This document shows, one piece after another, positions 8,679 through 15,782 of a stretch of 64,000 nucleotides of DNA (position 1 is the stretch's first letter; each line of letters starts with the position of its first letter). The stretch lies in contig CAOJQZ010000003.1 in NCBI GenBank assembly GCA_948441955.1, positions 1 through 64,000 of the forward strand, in the 5' to 3' direction. Source of the stretch: an uncultured Lachnospiraceae bacterium. Its GTDB lineage: Bacteria > Bacillota > Clostridia > Lachnospirales > Lachnospiraceae. The translations under genes were made by a program, and so were the position numbers. The notes beneath the pieces are model-generated. The model ran no database searches. It had not been told where the DNA came from and was given only the letters and a program-made list of their open reading frames with translations.

Positions 8679-9150
8679 GGACTGGAAGGCAATGTACAGA
8701 AATGTCTGGTCAAGGCCTGAGGCCGCCCGGTTTATGATGTGGCAGGTGACAGAAAGCGAGGAGGAAGCAATGGAACGGATGAAAAGAACGATTCTGTTTC
8801 AGGAATCCCATGACACGTACCTTGTCTATGAAAAAAAGAGCGGTCAGGCAATTGGATTTGCAGGCGTAGGAAAAATTGGCCCAGGGCTCTATGGAGAAAT
8901 GGGGATTGCTCTTGGTCCGGAATTTGTGGGAAAGGGGTATGGCAAGCAGATTTTGTATCTGCTTATTGAATATTGCCGGAATTTTCTTCACGGGAAAGAA
9001 TTTTTCTATCATACGCAGGCAGATAACGAAGCTTCAAAGGCTTTAGCTCTATCCTGCGGGCTTACTTACCGCTATTCCGAGTATAAGAGGGATCTGAAAA
9101 ATGGAGGGGAATACGAACAGGAGATTTATAGCATCAAGCTGGAGCCGTAA
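8638..9150 (+). CDS. GNAT-family N-acetyltransferase at the end of the pot operon
   Basis: A 170-residue GNAT protein of the RimJ/RimL-like kind. The acetyl-CoA loop is seen in LGPEFVGKGYGKQILYLLIE (about residues 92-111). It overlaps the 3' end of potD by 41 bases and appears to start at TTG 8638, ten bases after AGGAGGG, so it is translated with the transporter. Because it follows a polyamine transporter, polyamine acetylation is possible (compare SpeG), but the sequence itself does not show the substrate. Confidence 0.82.
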   Translation: MEKEDIFLGKAKFEDWKAMYRNVWSRPEAARFMMWQVTESEEEAMERMKRTILFQESHDTYLVYEKKSGQAIGFAGVGKIGPGLYGEMGIALGPEFVGKGYGKQILYLLIEYCRNFLHGKEFFYHTQADNEASKALALSCGLTYRYSEYKRDLKNGGEYEQEIYSIKLEP

Positions 9151-9236
9151 AGAACGGCGGTATAAGGGTTGCATTATTCCCTTAAAAGGTATAGAATTCT
9201 ACTAGATACAGAAGACGAGATTGATGGAGGTACAAG

Positions 9237-9707
9237 ATGAAGGTTGCAATTATCACGGCAAGCACTGCAGTTTATAAAGAGAGAGAAGAGAACCAGAGCG
9301 GTGAAGTAATCCGCCGGATGGCAGAGGATGCCGGCATGGAGGTTGTATTTATGAAGGCGCTTCCGAACGACAGGAAAGTATTATCTACTGTATTTCAGAG
9401 AATGGCAGACAATCATCTGGCGGATTTGATTCTTACAACAGGCGGCGCCGGCTGTGCACCGGAGGATTGTACACCGGAGGCAACGCTGGATGTTGTTGAC
9501 AGGCAGATAGTTGGTATTCCGGAGGGAATGCGCGCCCATATGCTTTCTATGACAAAACGTACTATGCTGAACAGAAGCGCGGCAGGTATCAGAGGCGATG
9601 TTTTGATTGTAAATCTTCCTGGAAAAGCCGGTGCGGTAAAGGAATGCCTTAGCTATATTCTGCCGGAAGTTATGCATGCGGTAGAAGTGATTAAAGGAGA
9701 AGCGTAA
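9237..9707 (+). CDS. MogA/MoaB-family molybdopterin-binding domain protein
   Basis: A 156-residue stand-alone MoCF (MogA/MoaB-like) domain. The family's binding-loop motifs are visible: [18 protein letters not shown] at about residues 66-83, then [18 protein letters not shown] at about 112-129. Known members adenylylate molybdopterin on the way to molybdenum cofactor. No other cofactor genes lie nearby, so the true role here is uncertain. ATG follows GGAGGT. The next gene, rnhA, starts two bases after its stop. Confidence 0.85.
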   Translation: MKVAIITASTAVYKEREENQSGEVIRRMAEDAGMEVVFMKALPNDRKVLSTVFQRMADNHLADLILTTGGAGCAPEDCTPEATLDVVDRQIVGIPEGMRAHMLSMTKRTMLNRSAAGIRGDVLIVNLPGKAGAVKECLSYILPEVMHAVEVIKGEA

Positions 9708-9709
9708 AT

Positions 9710-10186
9710 ATGCAGGTGAGTATCTACACAGACGGGGCGGCCAGGGGAAATCCGGATGGGCCTGGAGGGTACGGCACAGTTTTAGAATATGTAGACGGTA
9801 AGGGAGAACTTCATGTAAAGGAATTGTCTCAGGGGTACAAAAAAACAACAAATAACCGTATGGAGCTGATGGCGGTTATCGCAGGACTGGAGGCGTTAAA
9901 TCGTCCGTGTGATGTGAAGCTGTATTCAGATTCCAAGTATGTGGTTGACGCGTTTAACCAGAAGTGGATTGACGGATGGATTAAAAAAGGCTGGAAACGC
10001 AGCGGGAATGAGCCTGTGAAAAATATAGATTTGTGGCAGAGGCTTTTAAAGGCAAAAGCAGCGCATAATGTAACATTTCACTGGGTAAAAGGCCACGATG
10101 GACATCCACAGAATGAAAGGTGCGATGAGCTGGCAACAGCAGCAGCGGATGGAGAAGAGCTTGCGGACGACGTGTTGGGGACGTAG
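9710..10186 (+). CDS. rnhA: Ribonuclease HI
   Basis: A 158-residue enzyme that removes the RNA strand of RNA/DNA hybrids. The catalytic acids D8 (YTDGAA), E52 (NNRMELMA), D74 (YSDSKYV) and D139 (NERCDELA), and the histidine in GHPQNE, match Escherichia coli RNase HI. The gene starts two bases after the MoCF-domain gene. Its last two sense codons and its TAG stop lie inside a 32-bp perfect palindrome, so the C-terminal Gly-Thr is encoded by the repeat. Confidence 0.95.
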   Translation: MQVSIYTDGAARGNPDGPGGYGTVLEYVDGKGELHVKELSQGYKKTTNNRMELMAVIAGLEALNRPCDVKLYSDSKYVVDAFNQKWIDGWIKKGWKRSGNEPVKNIDLWQRLLKAKAAHNVTFHWVKGHDGHPQNERCDELATAAADGEELADDVLGT

Positions 10187-10209
10187 TATTTTTAAAAATA
10201 CTACGTCCC
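10178..10209. repeat. 32-bp perfect palindrome, copy 1
   Basis: The half-site GGGACGTAGTATTTTT is followed directly by its exact reverse complement. It covers the end of rnhA and is identical to a second copy at 10638-10669 on the far side of the RNase P RNA gene. Such paired short palindromes look like REP/MITE-type elements. As RNA it would form a long hairpin. Confidence 0.85.
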
Positions 10210-10621
10210 AGATTGAAAATACCCTGTCCCCAATGTACAAGTAAAACAAGTAATCGCAGATGCAGGAGCTGAAAAGCAGCAGATGAGGAAAGTCCGGGCT
10301 TCACAGGGCAGAGTGCCGGATAACGTCCGGTGGAGGTGACTCCAAGGCCAGTGCAACAGAAATGTACCGCTTATGCCGCATGGCATAAGTAAGGGTGGAA
10401 GGGCAGTGTAAGAGACTACCGCCTTGTCGGTAACGACAGGGGCACATGTAAACCCCACTCGAAGCAAGACCGGATAGAGGCTGTGTGGCGGCCCGTCACG
10501 TCTCAGGTAGGTCGCTAAAGTCCGCTGGCAACAACGGATATAGATAGATGATTACTCAACGACATAACCCGGCTTATCGTTTTGCTTGTACATTGGGGAC
10601 AGGGTATTTTTAATCTGGGAC
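10205..10621. repeat. 43-base inverted repeat enclosing the RNase P RNA gene
   Basis: The arms at 10205-10247 and 10579-10621 are reverse complements over 43 bases with two differences. Both differences give G-U pairs when the + strand is read as RNA, so the transcript could close in one unbroken 43-bp helix. The inner 13 bases of each arm (GTACAAGTAAAAC and its partner) are next to the RNase P RNA core and probably include helix P1; the outer part contains CCCTGTCCCC/GGGGACAGGG. Confidence 0.8.
10251..10585 (+). ncRNA. rnpB: RNase P RNA
   Basis: The catalytic RNA that trims the 5' leader from tRNA precursors. The conserved core is clear: GAGGAAAGTCCGGGCT near 10284-10299 (strand of P4 and neighbours), the segment around AGGGTGGAAGGGCAGTGTAAGAGACTACCG read in pieces at 10391-10423, and the 3' core ATAACCCGGCTTATCG at 10565-10580. 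The GGCAACAACGGATATAGATAGATGATT region precedes it as in bacterial class A molecules. Exact ends are not certain, because the P1 stem runs on into the flanking inverted repeat. Confidence 0.93.
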
Positions 10622-10631
10622 ACCGTAAAAT

Positions 10632-10675
10632 CAATCTGGGACGTAGTATTTTTAAAAATACTACGTCCCAGATTG
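10632..10675. repeat. 44-bp palindrome, copy 2
   Basis: The same 32-bp palindrome as at 10178 (here 10638-10669), extended by six more paired bases on each side (CAATCT...AGATTG). It lies just after the stop codon of pyrI on the minus strand and could act as an RNA hairpin at the 3' ends of both transcripts. It lacks a following T-run in either direction, so it is not a standard terminator. Confidence 0.85.
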
Positions 10676-10690
10676 GCAGATTGGCATTAG

Positions 10691-11143
10691 TTAGCGGCGT
10701 CTTAGACGTCCATCATATTTTTGTTCGCAATATTTACAGCGGTATATTTCATGTTCCGGATCTGTCAATACAAAGATGTGGTCCAGTTCCTGCTCAATGG
10801 AAGTGATGCACCGCGGGTTTTTGCATTTGATTACGTTTTTTATCTCATGAGGAAGGTGAAGGTCCCTTTTTTCCACAACTACCTCATCCTTTACAATATT
10901 TATTGTAATATTGTGGTCTATAAAGCCTAAAATATCGAGATCCATAAAATCTATCGGACATTCGATTTTCATAATATCCTTTTTCCCCATTTTACTGCTT
11001 TTGGCGTTTTTGATGATTGCGACGCAGCAGTCAAGCGTATCAAGATGCAGATATTTATAAATATCCATACTCCGTCCGGCCTGAATATGGTCGAGCACGA
11101 AGCCCTCGGAGATACGGCCGACATTTAATGTATTTTCTACCAT
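10691..11143 (-). CDS. pyrI: Aspartate carbamoyltransferase regulatory subunit
   Basis: A 150-residue regulatory chain that binds nucleotide effectors and joins the catalytic trimers of aspartate transcarbamoylase, the first committed pyrimidine step. The N-terminal nucleotide-binding domain is followed by the zinc domain with cysteines in CKNPRC (about residues 106-111) and CKYC (about 135-138). It follows pyrB after 21 bases on the same strand, the usual pyrBI arrangement, with AGGAGG before its ATG. Confidence 0.96.
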   Translation of the reverse strand: MVENTLNVGRISEGFVLDHIQAGRSMDIYKYLHLDTLDCCVAIIKNAKSSKMGKKDIMKIECPIDFMDLDILGFIDHNITINIVKDEVVVEKRDLHLPHEIKNVIKCKNPRCITSIEQELDHIFVLTDPEHEIYRCKYCEQKYDGRLRRR

Positions 11144-11164
11144 GATTAATTCCTCCTGTATCGT

Positions 11165-12082
11165 TTATACTTCTATATTTAATAAGGTTATGATCAGGGC
11201 CATGCGGATATATACGCCGTACTGCGCCTGTTTAAAATATGCGGCACGGGGGTCGCTGTCAACTTCCACAGCTATTTCGTTCACCCTTGGAAGCGGATGA
11301 AGAACATACATATCCTTGGATGCCAGCTCCATTTTTTTCGAGTCCAGGATGTAGAAATCCTTCATGCGGATGTAATCCTCCTCATTGAAGAAACGTTCTT
11401 TCTGTACGCGGGTCATGTAAAGGATGTCCAGTGACGGAAGAGCATCCTCAAGGCGCACAACCTCTTCGTACTCTATATTTTTCCGATCCAGTACGTCAGT
11501 ACGTATGTAGCTTGGAATTTTAAGTTCTTCTGGTGAAATTAATATGAAGCGGATATTAGGATAACGAACCAGTGCGTGAATGAGAGAATGAACGGTACGC
11601 CCAAATTTCAGGTCGCCGCAAAGACCAATAGTCATATTGTCAAGTCTTCCCTTTAAGGAGTGTATAGTTAAAAGATCCGTAAGCGTCTGTGTGGGATGCT
11701 GGTGTCCTCCGTCTCCGGCATTGATTACAGGAATCGTGGCATGTGTACTTGCAACAAGCGCGGCGCCTTCTTTTGGATGACGCATAGCGCAGATATCAGC
11801 ATAGCAGGAAATCGTCCGTATCGTATCGGCTACGCTTTCACCCTTTGCGGCAGAACTGGAATCAGCTGAAGAAAATCCAAGAACACTCCCCCCCAGGTTC
11901 AGCATTGCTGCTTCATGGCTCAGCCTTGTTCTGGTGCTCGGCTCATAAAATAAGGTGGCAAGCTTTTTTCCATCGCATACGTGGGCATACTTTTGTGGAT
12001 TAGCTTCAATGTCGCCTGCCATGTCCATAAGTTTTTCTAATTCTTCCACGGAAAAATCCAGTGGACTCATTAAGTGTCTCAT
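11165..12082 (-). CDS. pyrB: Aspartate carbamoyltransferase catalytic subunit
   Basis: A 305-residue enzyme that joins carbamoyl phosphate and aspartate. The carbamoyl-phosphate site FYEPSTRTR and the aspartate-site HPLPRVNE segment are visible. ATG at 12082 is chosen because AAGGAGGG lies seven bases before it; an open frame continues upstream but has no ribosome site. It is co-transcribed with pyrI from the promoter at 12128-12156. The short leader shows no clear PyrR or attenuator structure. Confidence 0.96.
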   Translation of the reverse strand: MRHLMSPLDFSVEELEKLMDMAGDIEANPQKYAHVCDGKKLATLFYEPSTRTRLSHEAAMLNLGGSVLGFSSADSSSAAKGESVADTIRTISCYADICAMRHPKEGAALVASTHATIPVINAGDGGHQHPTQTLTDLLTIHSLKGRLDNMTIGLCGDLKFGRTVHSLIHALVRYPNIRFILISPEELKIPSYIRTDVLDRKNIEYEEVVRLEDALPSLDILYMTRVQKERFFNEEDYIRMKDFYILDSKKMELASKDMYVLHPLPRVNEIAVEVDSDPRAAYFKQAQYGVYIRMALIITLLNIEV

Positions 12083-12127
12083 AAAACCCTCCTTAAATGA
12101 CAATATCTTGTTAAAAAGTCTCTGTAC

Positions 12128-12156
12128 ATAATATAACATACAGAAGTGATTTTCAA
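12128..12156 (-). promoter_or_regulatory. Promoter for pyrBI
   Basis: On the minus strand: TTGAAA (12156-12151), a 17-base spacer, TATTAT (12133-12128). Confidence 0.6.
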
Positions 12157-12165
12157 CAACGATTT

Positions 12166-12597
12166 TCAATGTCTGCAGAGAATCTTTTCGAAAAGAAGTC
12201 CGGCACCGAACCAGTAGGGTGCATAATCAAGCCGGATCAGGCCGTTTATATTAAGAGGCGCTTTGCTGTAGTCCCAGGGACAGGCTTTATATTTTCTAAG
12301 GAAAAGGCCGGTTACATACTCGCCTGCAAAAATGCAGCATGTATAGATTCCTCCTCTCAGCATAAGGCTTTTTCCTTTTAAAAGTCTGCATATGGGCTGC
12401 AGAAGACTTGCCATGCCATAGATAGGAAACATCCAGATGGATGTGTTTCCCATAAGCTTTGGATTATGTTCTTTCAGGGAATGAAGTCCGGTAAAAAGTA
12501 TTTCCATACACCAGCCGGTTGTTCCGCATGCTAAAAAATTGTTTCTCATATCATTGAAGTATGCGGGAAAAGGCTGTATTTTATACAGGAAATACAA
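12166..12597 (-). CDS. CmpB-type putative ABC transporter membrane protein (PF06541-like)
   Basis: About 143 residues, hydrophobic, with the family's conserved pieces: [10 protein letters not shown] near residues 28-37, [20 protein letters not shown] near 81-100, CPWDYS near 105-110 and [20 protein letters not shown] near 115-134. Proteins of this family are common in Clostridia and are annotated as putative ABC transporter permeases, but no function is established. The start is unclear: TTG at 12597 and ATG at 12549 are both possible and neither has a good ribosome site. It lies divergent from pheA. Confidence 0.72.
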   Translation of the reverse strand: MYFLYKIQPFPAYFNDMRNNFLACGTTGWCMEILFTGLHSLKEHNPKLMGNTSIWMFPIYGMASLLQPICRLLKGKSLMLRGGIYTCCIFAGEYVTGLFLRKYKACPWDYSKAPLNINGLIRLDYAPYWFGAGLLFEKILCRH

Positions 12598-12605
12598 GAT
12601 ATCTA

Positions 12606-12635
12606 TTGAACTGTAAATGTATGATAAGGTATAAT
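12606..12635 (+). promoter_or_regulatory. Promoter for pheA
   Basis: TTGAAC (12606-12611), an 18-base spacer, TATAAT (12630-12635). The AAAGGAG ribosome site of pheA follows. No T-box or leader-peptide attenuator is visible in the short leader. Confidence 0.65.
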
Positions 12636-12667
12636 ACGAGTTAGTTTGAAAAAGGAGCAGGAAAAAG

Positions 12668-13798
12668 ATGGCATCATTACAGGAATTACGGCAGCAGCTT
12701 GATGAAGTCGACGATCAGATCGTAAAATTGTATGAAAAGAGAATGAGTATCTGCGAAAAAGTAGGTGAATATAAGATACAGGAGGGGAGAAAGGTTCTGG
12801 ACCGCCAGCGGGAAAAGGAAAAACTCCGGGATGTGGCGGGAAAGGCCACATCAGACTTTAATAAAAAAGGAATTCAGGAGCTTTATGAACAGCTTATGTC
12901 CATGAGCAGGAAGCTCCAGTATCAGAAGCTTGTGGAGGCGGGGGCGCTGGGGCGTCTCCCCTTCATTGGGCTCCCTTCACTGGACGCCGGGGAGGCAAGA
13001 CTTGTCTTTCAGGGAACAGAAGGCGCATATGGACAGGCCGCAATGAAGGCATATTTCGGCGATCGTGTAAACAGCTACCATGTGCGTACCTTTCGGGATG
13101 CCATGGAAGCAATTGAAGAGGGCGCGGCGGATTTTGCTGTGCTTCCGATTGAAAATTCTTCCGCAGGGGCGGTAAATGAAGTTTATGATCTCCTTGTAGA
13201 GTTTGAAAATTATATTGTAGGTGAAACGATTATTCCCGTTGTCCATACACTTTCAGGTCTTCAGGGAAGCAGTCTGGCAGACATTGAAAAGGTTTATTCA
13301 AAGGCAGAAGCGCTGATGCAGACTTCACGTTTTCTAAATGAGCACGGAGGCTGGCAGCAGATCAGCGTGGCCAATACGGCCGTTGCGGCAAAGAAGATCT
13401 TAGAGGAGCAGGACAAAACACAGGCGGCGGTATGCAGCGCATATGCGGCGTCAGTTTATGGACTGAAAGTGCTTCAGGAAGGAATTAACGACGAGAAAAA
13501 TAACTCCACAAGATTCATTATTGTGACAAATCAGAAGGTATTTCTCAAGGGAGCTTCAAAGATAAGTATCTGTTTTGAACTTCCCCATGAGAGCGGTTCC
13601 CTGTATCATTTATTGTCGCATTTCATATATAATGATCTGAATATGACAAGAATAGAATCAAGGCCGGTAGAAGGAAAAAGCTGGGAATACCGATTCTTTA
13701 TTGATTTTGAAGGGAATTTGGAGGATGCGGCAGTAAAGAATGCAATCCGGGGGCTCAGAGAGGAAAGCCGGGGACTTAAAATTCTTGGAAACTATTAA
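12668..13798 (+). CDS. pheA: Bifunctional chorismate mutase / prephenate dehydratase
   Basis: A 376-residue enzyme for the last dedicated steps to phenylpyruvate. The chorismate mutase domain (LRQQLDEVDDQIVKLYEKR) fills about residues 1-85. The prephenate dehydratase domain begins at VFQGTEGAYGQAA (about 116) and includes VLPIENSSAGAV. The C-terminal ACT domain (about 295-370) carries the ESRP motif that binds phenylalanine, so feedback inhibition is expected. The gene has its own promoter and is followed after a few bases by the DUF815 gene. Confidence 0.96.
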   Translation: MASLQELRQQLDEVDDQIVKLYEKRMSICEKVGEYKIQEGRKVLDRQREKEKLRDVAGKATSDFNKKGIQELYEQLMSMSRKLQYQKLVEAGALGRLPFIGLPSLDAGEARLVFQGTEGAYGQAAMKAYFGDRVNSYHVRTFRDAMEAIEEGAADFAVLPIENSSAGAVNEVYDLLVEFENYIVGETIIPVVHTLSGLQGSSLADIEKVYSKAEALMQTSRFLNEHGGWQQISVANTAVAAKKILEEQDKTQAAVCSAYAASVYGLKVLQEGINDEKNNSTRFIIVTNQKVFLKGASKISICFELPHESGSLYHLLSHFIYNDLNMTRIESRPVEGKSWEYRFFIDFEGNLEDAAVKNAIRGLREESRGLKILGNY

Positions 13799-13809
13799 GG
13801 GGTGTGGAT

Positions 13810-15102
13810 ATGAGAACGGATGAACTTATTATATACAGAAATATGGAAAAGGAGGATATACTTTCAGATATTTCATATCTGATGGAACATTCAGAAAATT
13901 CTGCCGACAGAACAGAGGAACTTAAGAAAAAATTTTTTACCTGCATGGGAAGACTTATTGATATTGCTGTAAGTCATGGGTTTGAAGGGAATCTCTGGCA
14001 TAACTATCTTGCATATCTTCTTGCCAGCCATGAAAATGCATATAGCAGATCCTGCGAAATTATAGGAAGGGTAGAGGGAAGCATCAATGATGCAGTTCTG
14101 GGTGATTTTTCCATTCTAAAGGAATTATTCGAATGCGATTTTGCAGGGCTTTCAGAAGCGCTGGGGGTTTCTCTTCCTTCCTTTTTGTATGACTATAAGG
14201 GGGTAAAGGGACATGGAAGAGTATTTAATCAGAGAATCAGGGACCGCATCTGTGAGCTTGGAAGGCATCTGGCACAGGTAAAGAACGAAGAAGAGTTTAA
14301 AGAGGTTGTGACGAGATTTTATAGAGAATTCGGCGTTGGGAAGCTGGGACTTCATAAAGCCTTCCGGGTAGAGCATACAGAGGAGGGCGCAGAGATTGTG
14401 CCCATAACAAAGATTGCCCATGTAAGGCTTGATGATTTGATAGGATATGAGATTGCCAAGAAGAAATTGATTGACAATACGGAGGCGTTTGTCAGCGGAA
14501 GAAAAGCGAACAATTGTCTGCTTTACGGCGATGCAGGCACAGGAAAGTCTTCGTCCATCAAAGCGGTTTTAAATCAGTATTATGACAGAGGACTGCGGAT
14601 GATTGAGGTATATAAGCATCAGTTTCAGGATCTGAATGCCATTATTACACAGATTAAGAATCGGAATTATAAATTTATCATTTATATGGACGACCTGTCC
14701 TTTGAAGAATTTGAAATAGAATATAAATATTTAAAAGCGGTAATTGAGGGAGGGCTTGAGAGAAAACCGGATAATGTTCTTATTTATGCCACCTCTAACC
14801 GGAGGCATCTGATTCGGGAAACCTTCCGGGATAAGGCGGACAGGGATGAAGAGCTTCATACGAACGATACTGTACAGGAGAAGCTGTCTCTTGTGGCAAG
14901 GTTCGGCGTGACAATCTATTTTGGGAAGCCGGACAAAAAGCAGTTTCAGGAAATTGTAAGGCAGCTTGCCGCAAGGAGCGGAATTGAAATGTCAGAAGAG
15001 GCGCTTCTTCTAGAGGCAAATAAATGGGAATTAAGTCATGGCGGATTGTCGGGACGGACAGCCCAGCAGTTTATTGATTATCTGTCCGGAAAAAAAGAGT
15101 GA
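13810..15102 (+). CDS. DUF815-family AAA+ ATP-binding protein
   Basis: About 430 residues. Roughly the first 200 residues are a helical region with no recognised domain; the rest is a DUF815 P-loop ATPase. Walker A GDAGTGKS is at residues 240-247 and the Walker B-like IIYMDDLSFEEFE follows near 295. YATSNRRHLIRETF is typical of the family. The biochemical role of DUF815 proteins is not established. ATG at 13810 is used because AAGGGG stands seven bases before it; GTG at 13804 is the alternative. It follows pheA closely and is followed after seven bases by a gene of unknown function. Confidence 0.85.
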   Translation: MRTDELIIYRNMEKEDILSDISYLMEHSENSADRTEELKKKFFTCMGRLIDIAVSHGFEGNLWHNYLAYLLASHENAYSRSCEIIGRVEGSINDAVLGDFSILKELFECDFAGLSEALGVSLPSFLYDYKGVKGHGRVFNQRIRDRICELGRHLAQVKNEEEFKEVVTRFYREFGVGKLGLHKAFRVEHTEEGAEIVPITKIAHVRLDDLIGYEIAKKKLIDNTEAFVSGRKANNCLLYGDAGTGKSSSIKAVLNQYYDRGLRMIEVYKHQFQDLNAIITQIKNRNYKFIIYMDDLSFEEFEIEYKYLKAVIEGGLERKPDNVLIYATSNRRHLIRETFRDKADRDEELHTNDTVQEKLSLVARFGVTIYFGKPDKKQFQEIVRQLAARSGIEMSEEALLLEANKWELSHGGLSGRTAQQFIDYLSGKKE

Positions 15103-15109
15103 GAGGGGT

Positions 15110-15733
15110 ATGAAAATGACAAACAGCGTTGAATCTTTAAAAATCTTAATAGATACATTTGGAGAAGGATGGAAGGACAGGCTGACATATTATTTTCGGG
15201 GCCAGGGAGAATTTCAACCGGAAGAGAAACGGTGTCTGATTGATTTTTTCAATGCATACCGGGAGGACTTCATCGGAAATAGATTATTTAATCTGGCAGG
15301 GGTTGAAAAGCTTATTGACAACGAGGTTTTGAATGATAAAATTGAAAATTATGTGGATGATATGCTGAATTTATATTATGAGACAGAAGCGCTGCGGGCT
15401 TTGGAGGCAAAGGAACCCGTTAAAGTAAAGGCGGCCATTGATTTTATTTTTGAACAGGTAATCCTCCGTTACAATTCAGATTTTGAGGATTTCTATGATA
15501 AATTTGGATTTGCGGGCAGGGAAGAATTCGGTATATCTGCAAGGGCCCTGGATTCTTTGTGCACTTATGTGGTGACGGAAAATTTTTATAAAACCACAAT
15601 TATTGACGTGGTATATAACAACACACGTCTTTCAAACGAAATGTGCCGCCATATAGGGAGCAAAATAGAAGACAATTTTGTAACTTTGCAGCGTAAGCTC
15701 CTGGTGGGGAAGCTTTATGAGATCATGTCATAG
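15110..15733 (+). CDS. Conserved hypothetical protein, partner of DUF815 gene
   Basis: A 207-residue protein that I do not recognise. It is rich in acidic and aromatic residues and predicted mostly helical, without a signal peptide or membrane segment. ATG at 15110 follows GAGAGGGG. It begins seven bases after the DUF815 gene and is clearly translated from the same message, so a joint function with that ATPase is likely. Its 3' end faces rqcH. Confidence 0.7.
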   Translation: MKMTNSVESLKILIDTFGEGWKDRLTYYFRGQGEFQPEEKRCLIDFFNAYREDFIGNRLFNLAGVEKLIDNEVLNDKIENYVDDMLNLYYETEALRALEAKEPVKVKAAIDFIFEQVILRYNSDFEDFYDKFGFAGREEFGISARALDSLCTYVVTENFYKTTIIDVVYNNTRLSNEMCRHIGSKIEDNFVTLQRKLLVGKLYEIMS

Positions 15734-15750
15734 CAAAAAGGCAAAAAGGC

Positions 15751-15782
15751 AGGCTGTGGGGATTAATCCTCCACAGCCTTTA
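15751..15782. terminator. Bidirectional terminator between the DUF815 unit and rqcH
   Basis: A 9-bp stem (AGGCTGTGG 15751-15759 with CCACAGCCT 15771-15779). The right half lies inside the last codons of rqcH, so the hairpin ends the + transcript but overlaps coding sequence on the minus strand. Confidence 0.65.

Noticed and set aside
10582..10806. Open frame on the + strand starting in the rnpB 3' flank
   Set aside because: It is made of the palindrome and antisense pyrI sequence.
12169..12381. Small + strand gene opposite the CmpB-type protein
   Set aside because: The minus-strand frame matches a known family over its full length, so the + strand frame is a shadow.
12598..12667. T-box or leader peptide before pheA
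   Set aside because: The leader after the promoter is too short and shows no specifier loop, phenylalanine run or terminator.
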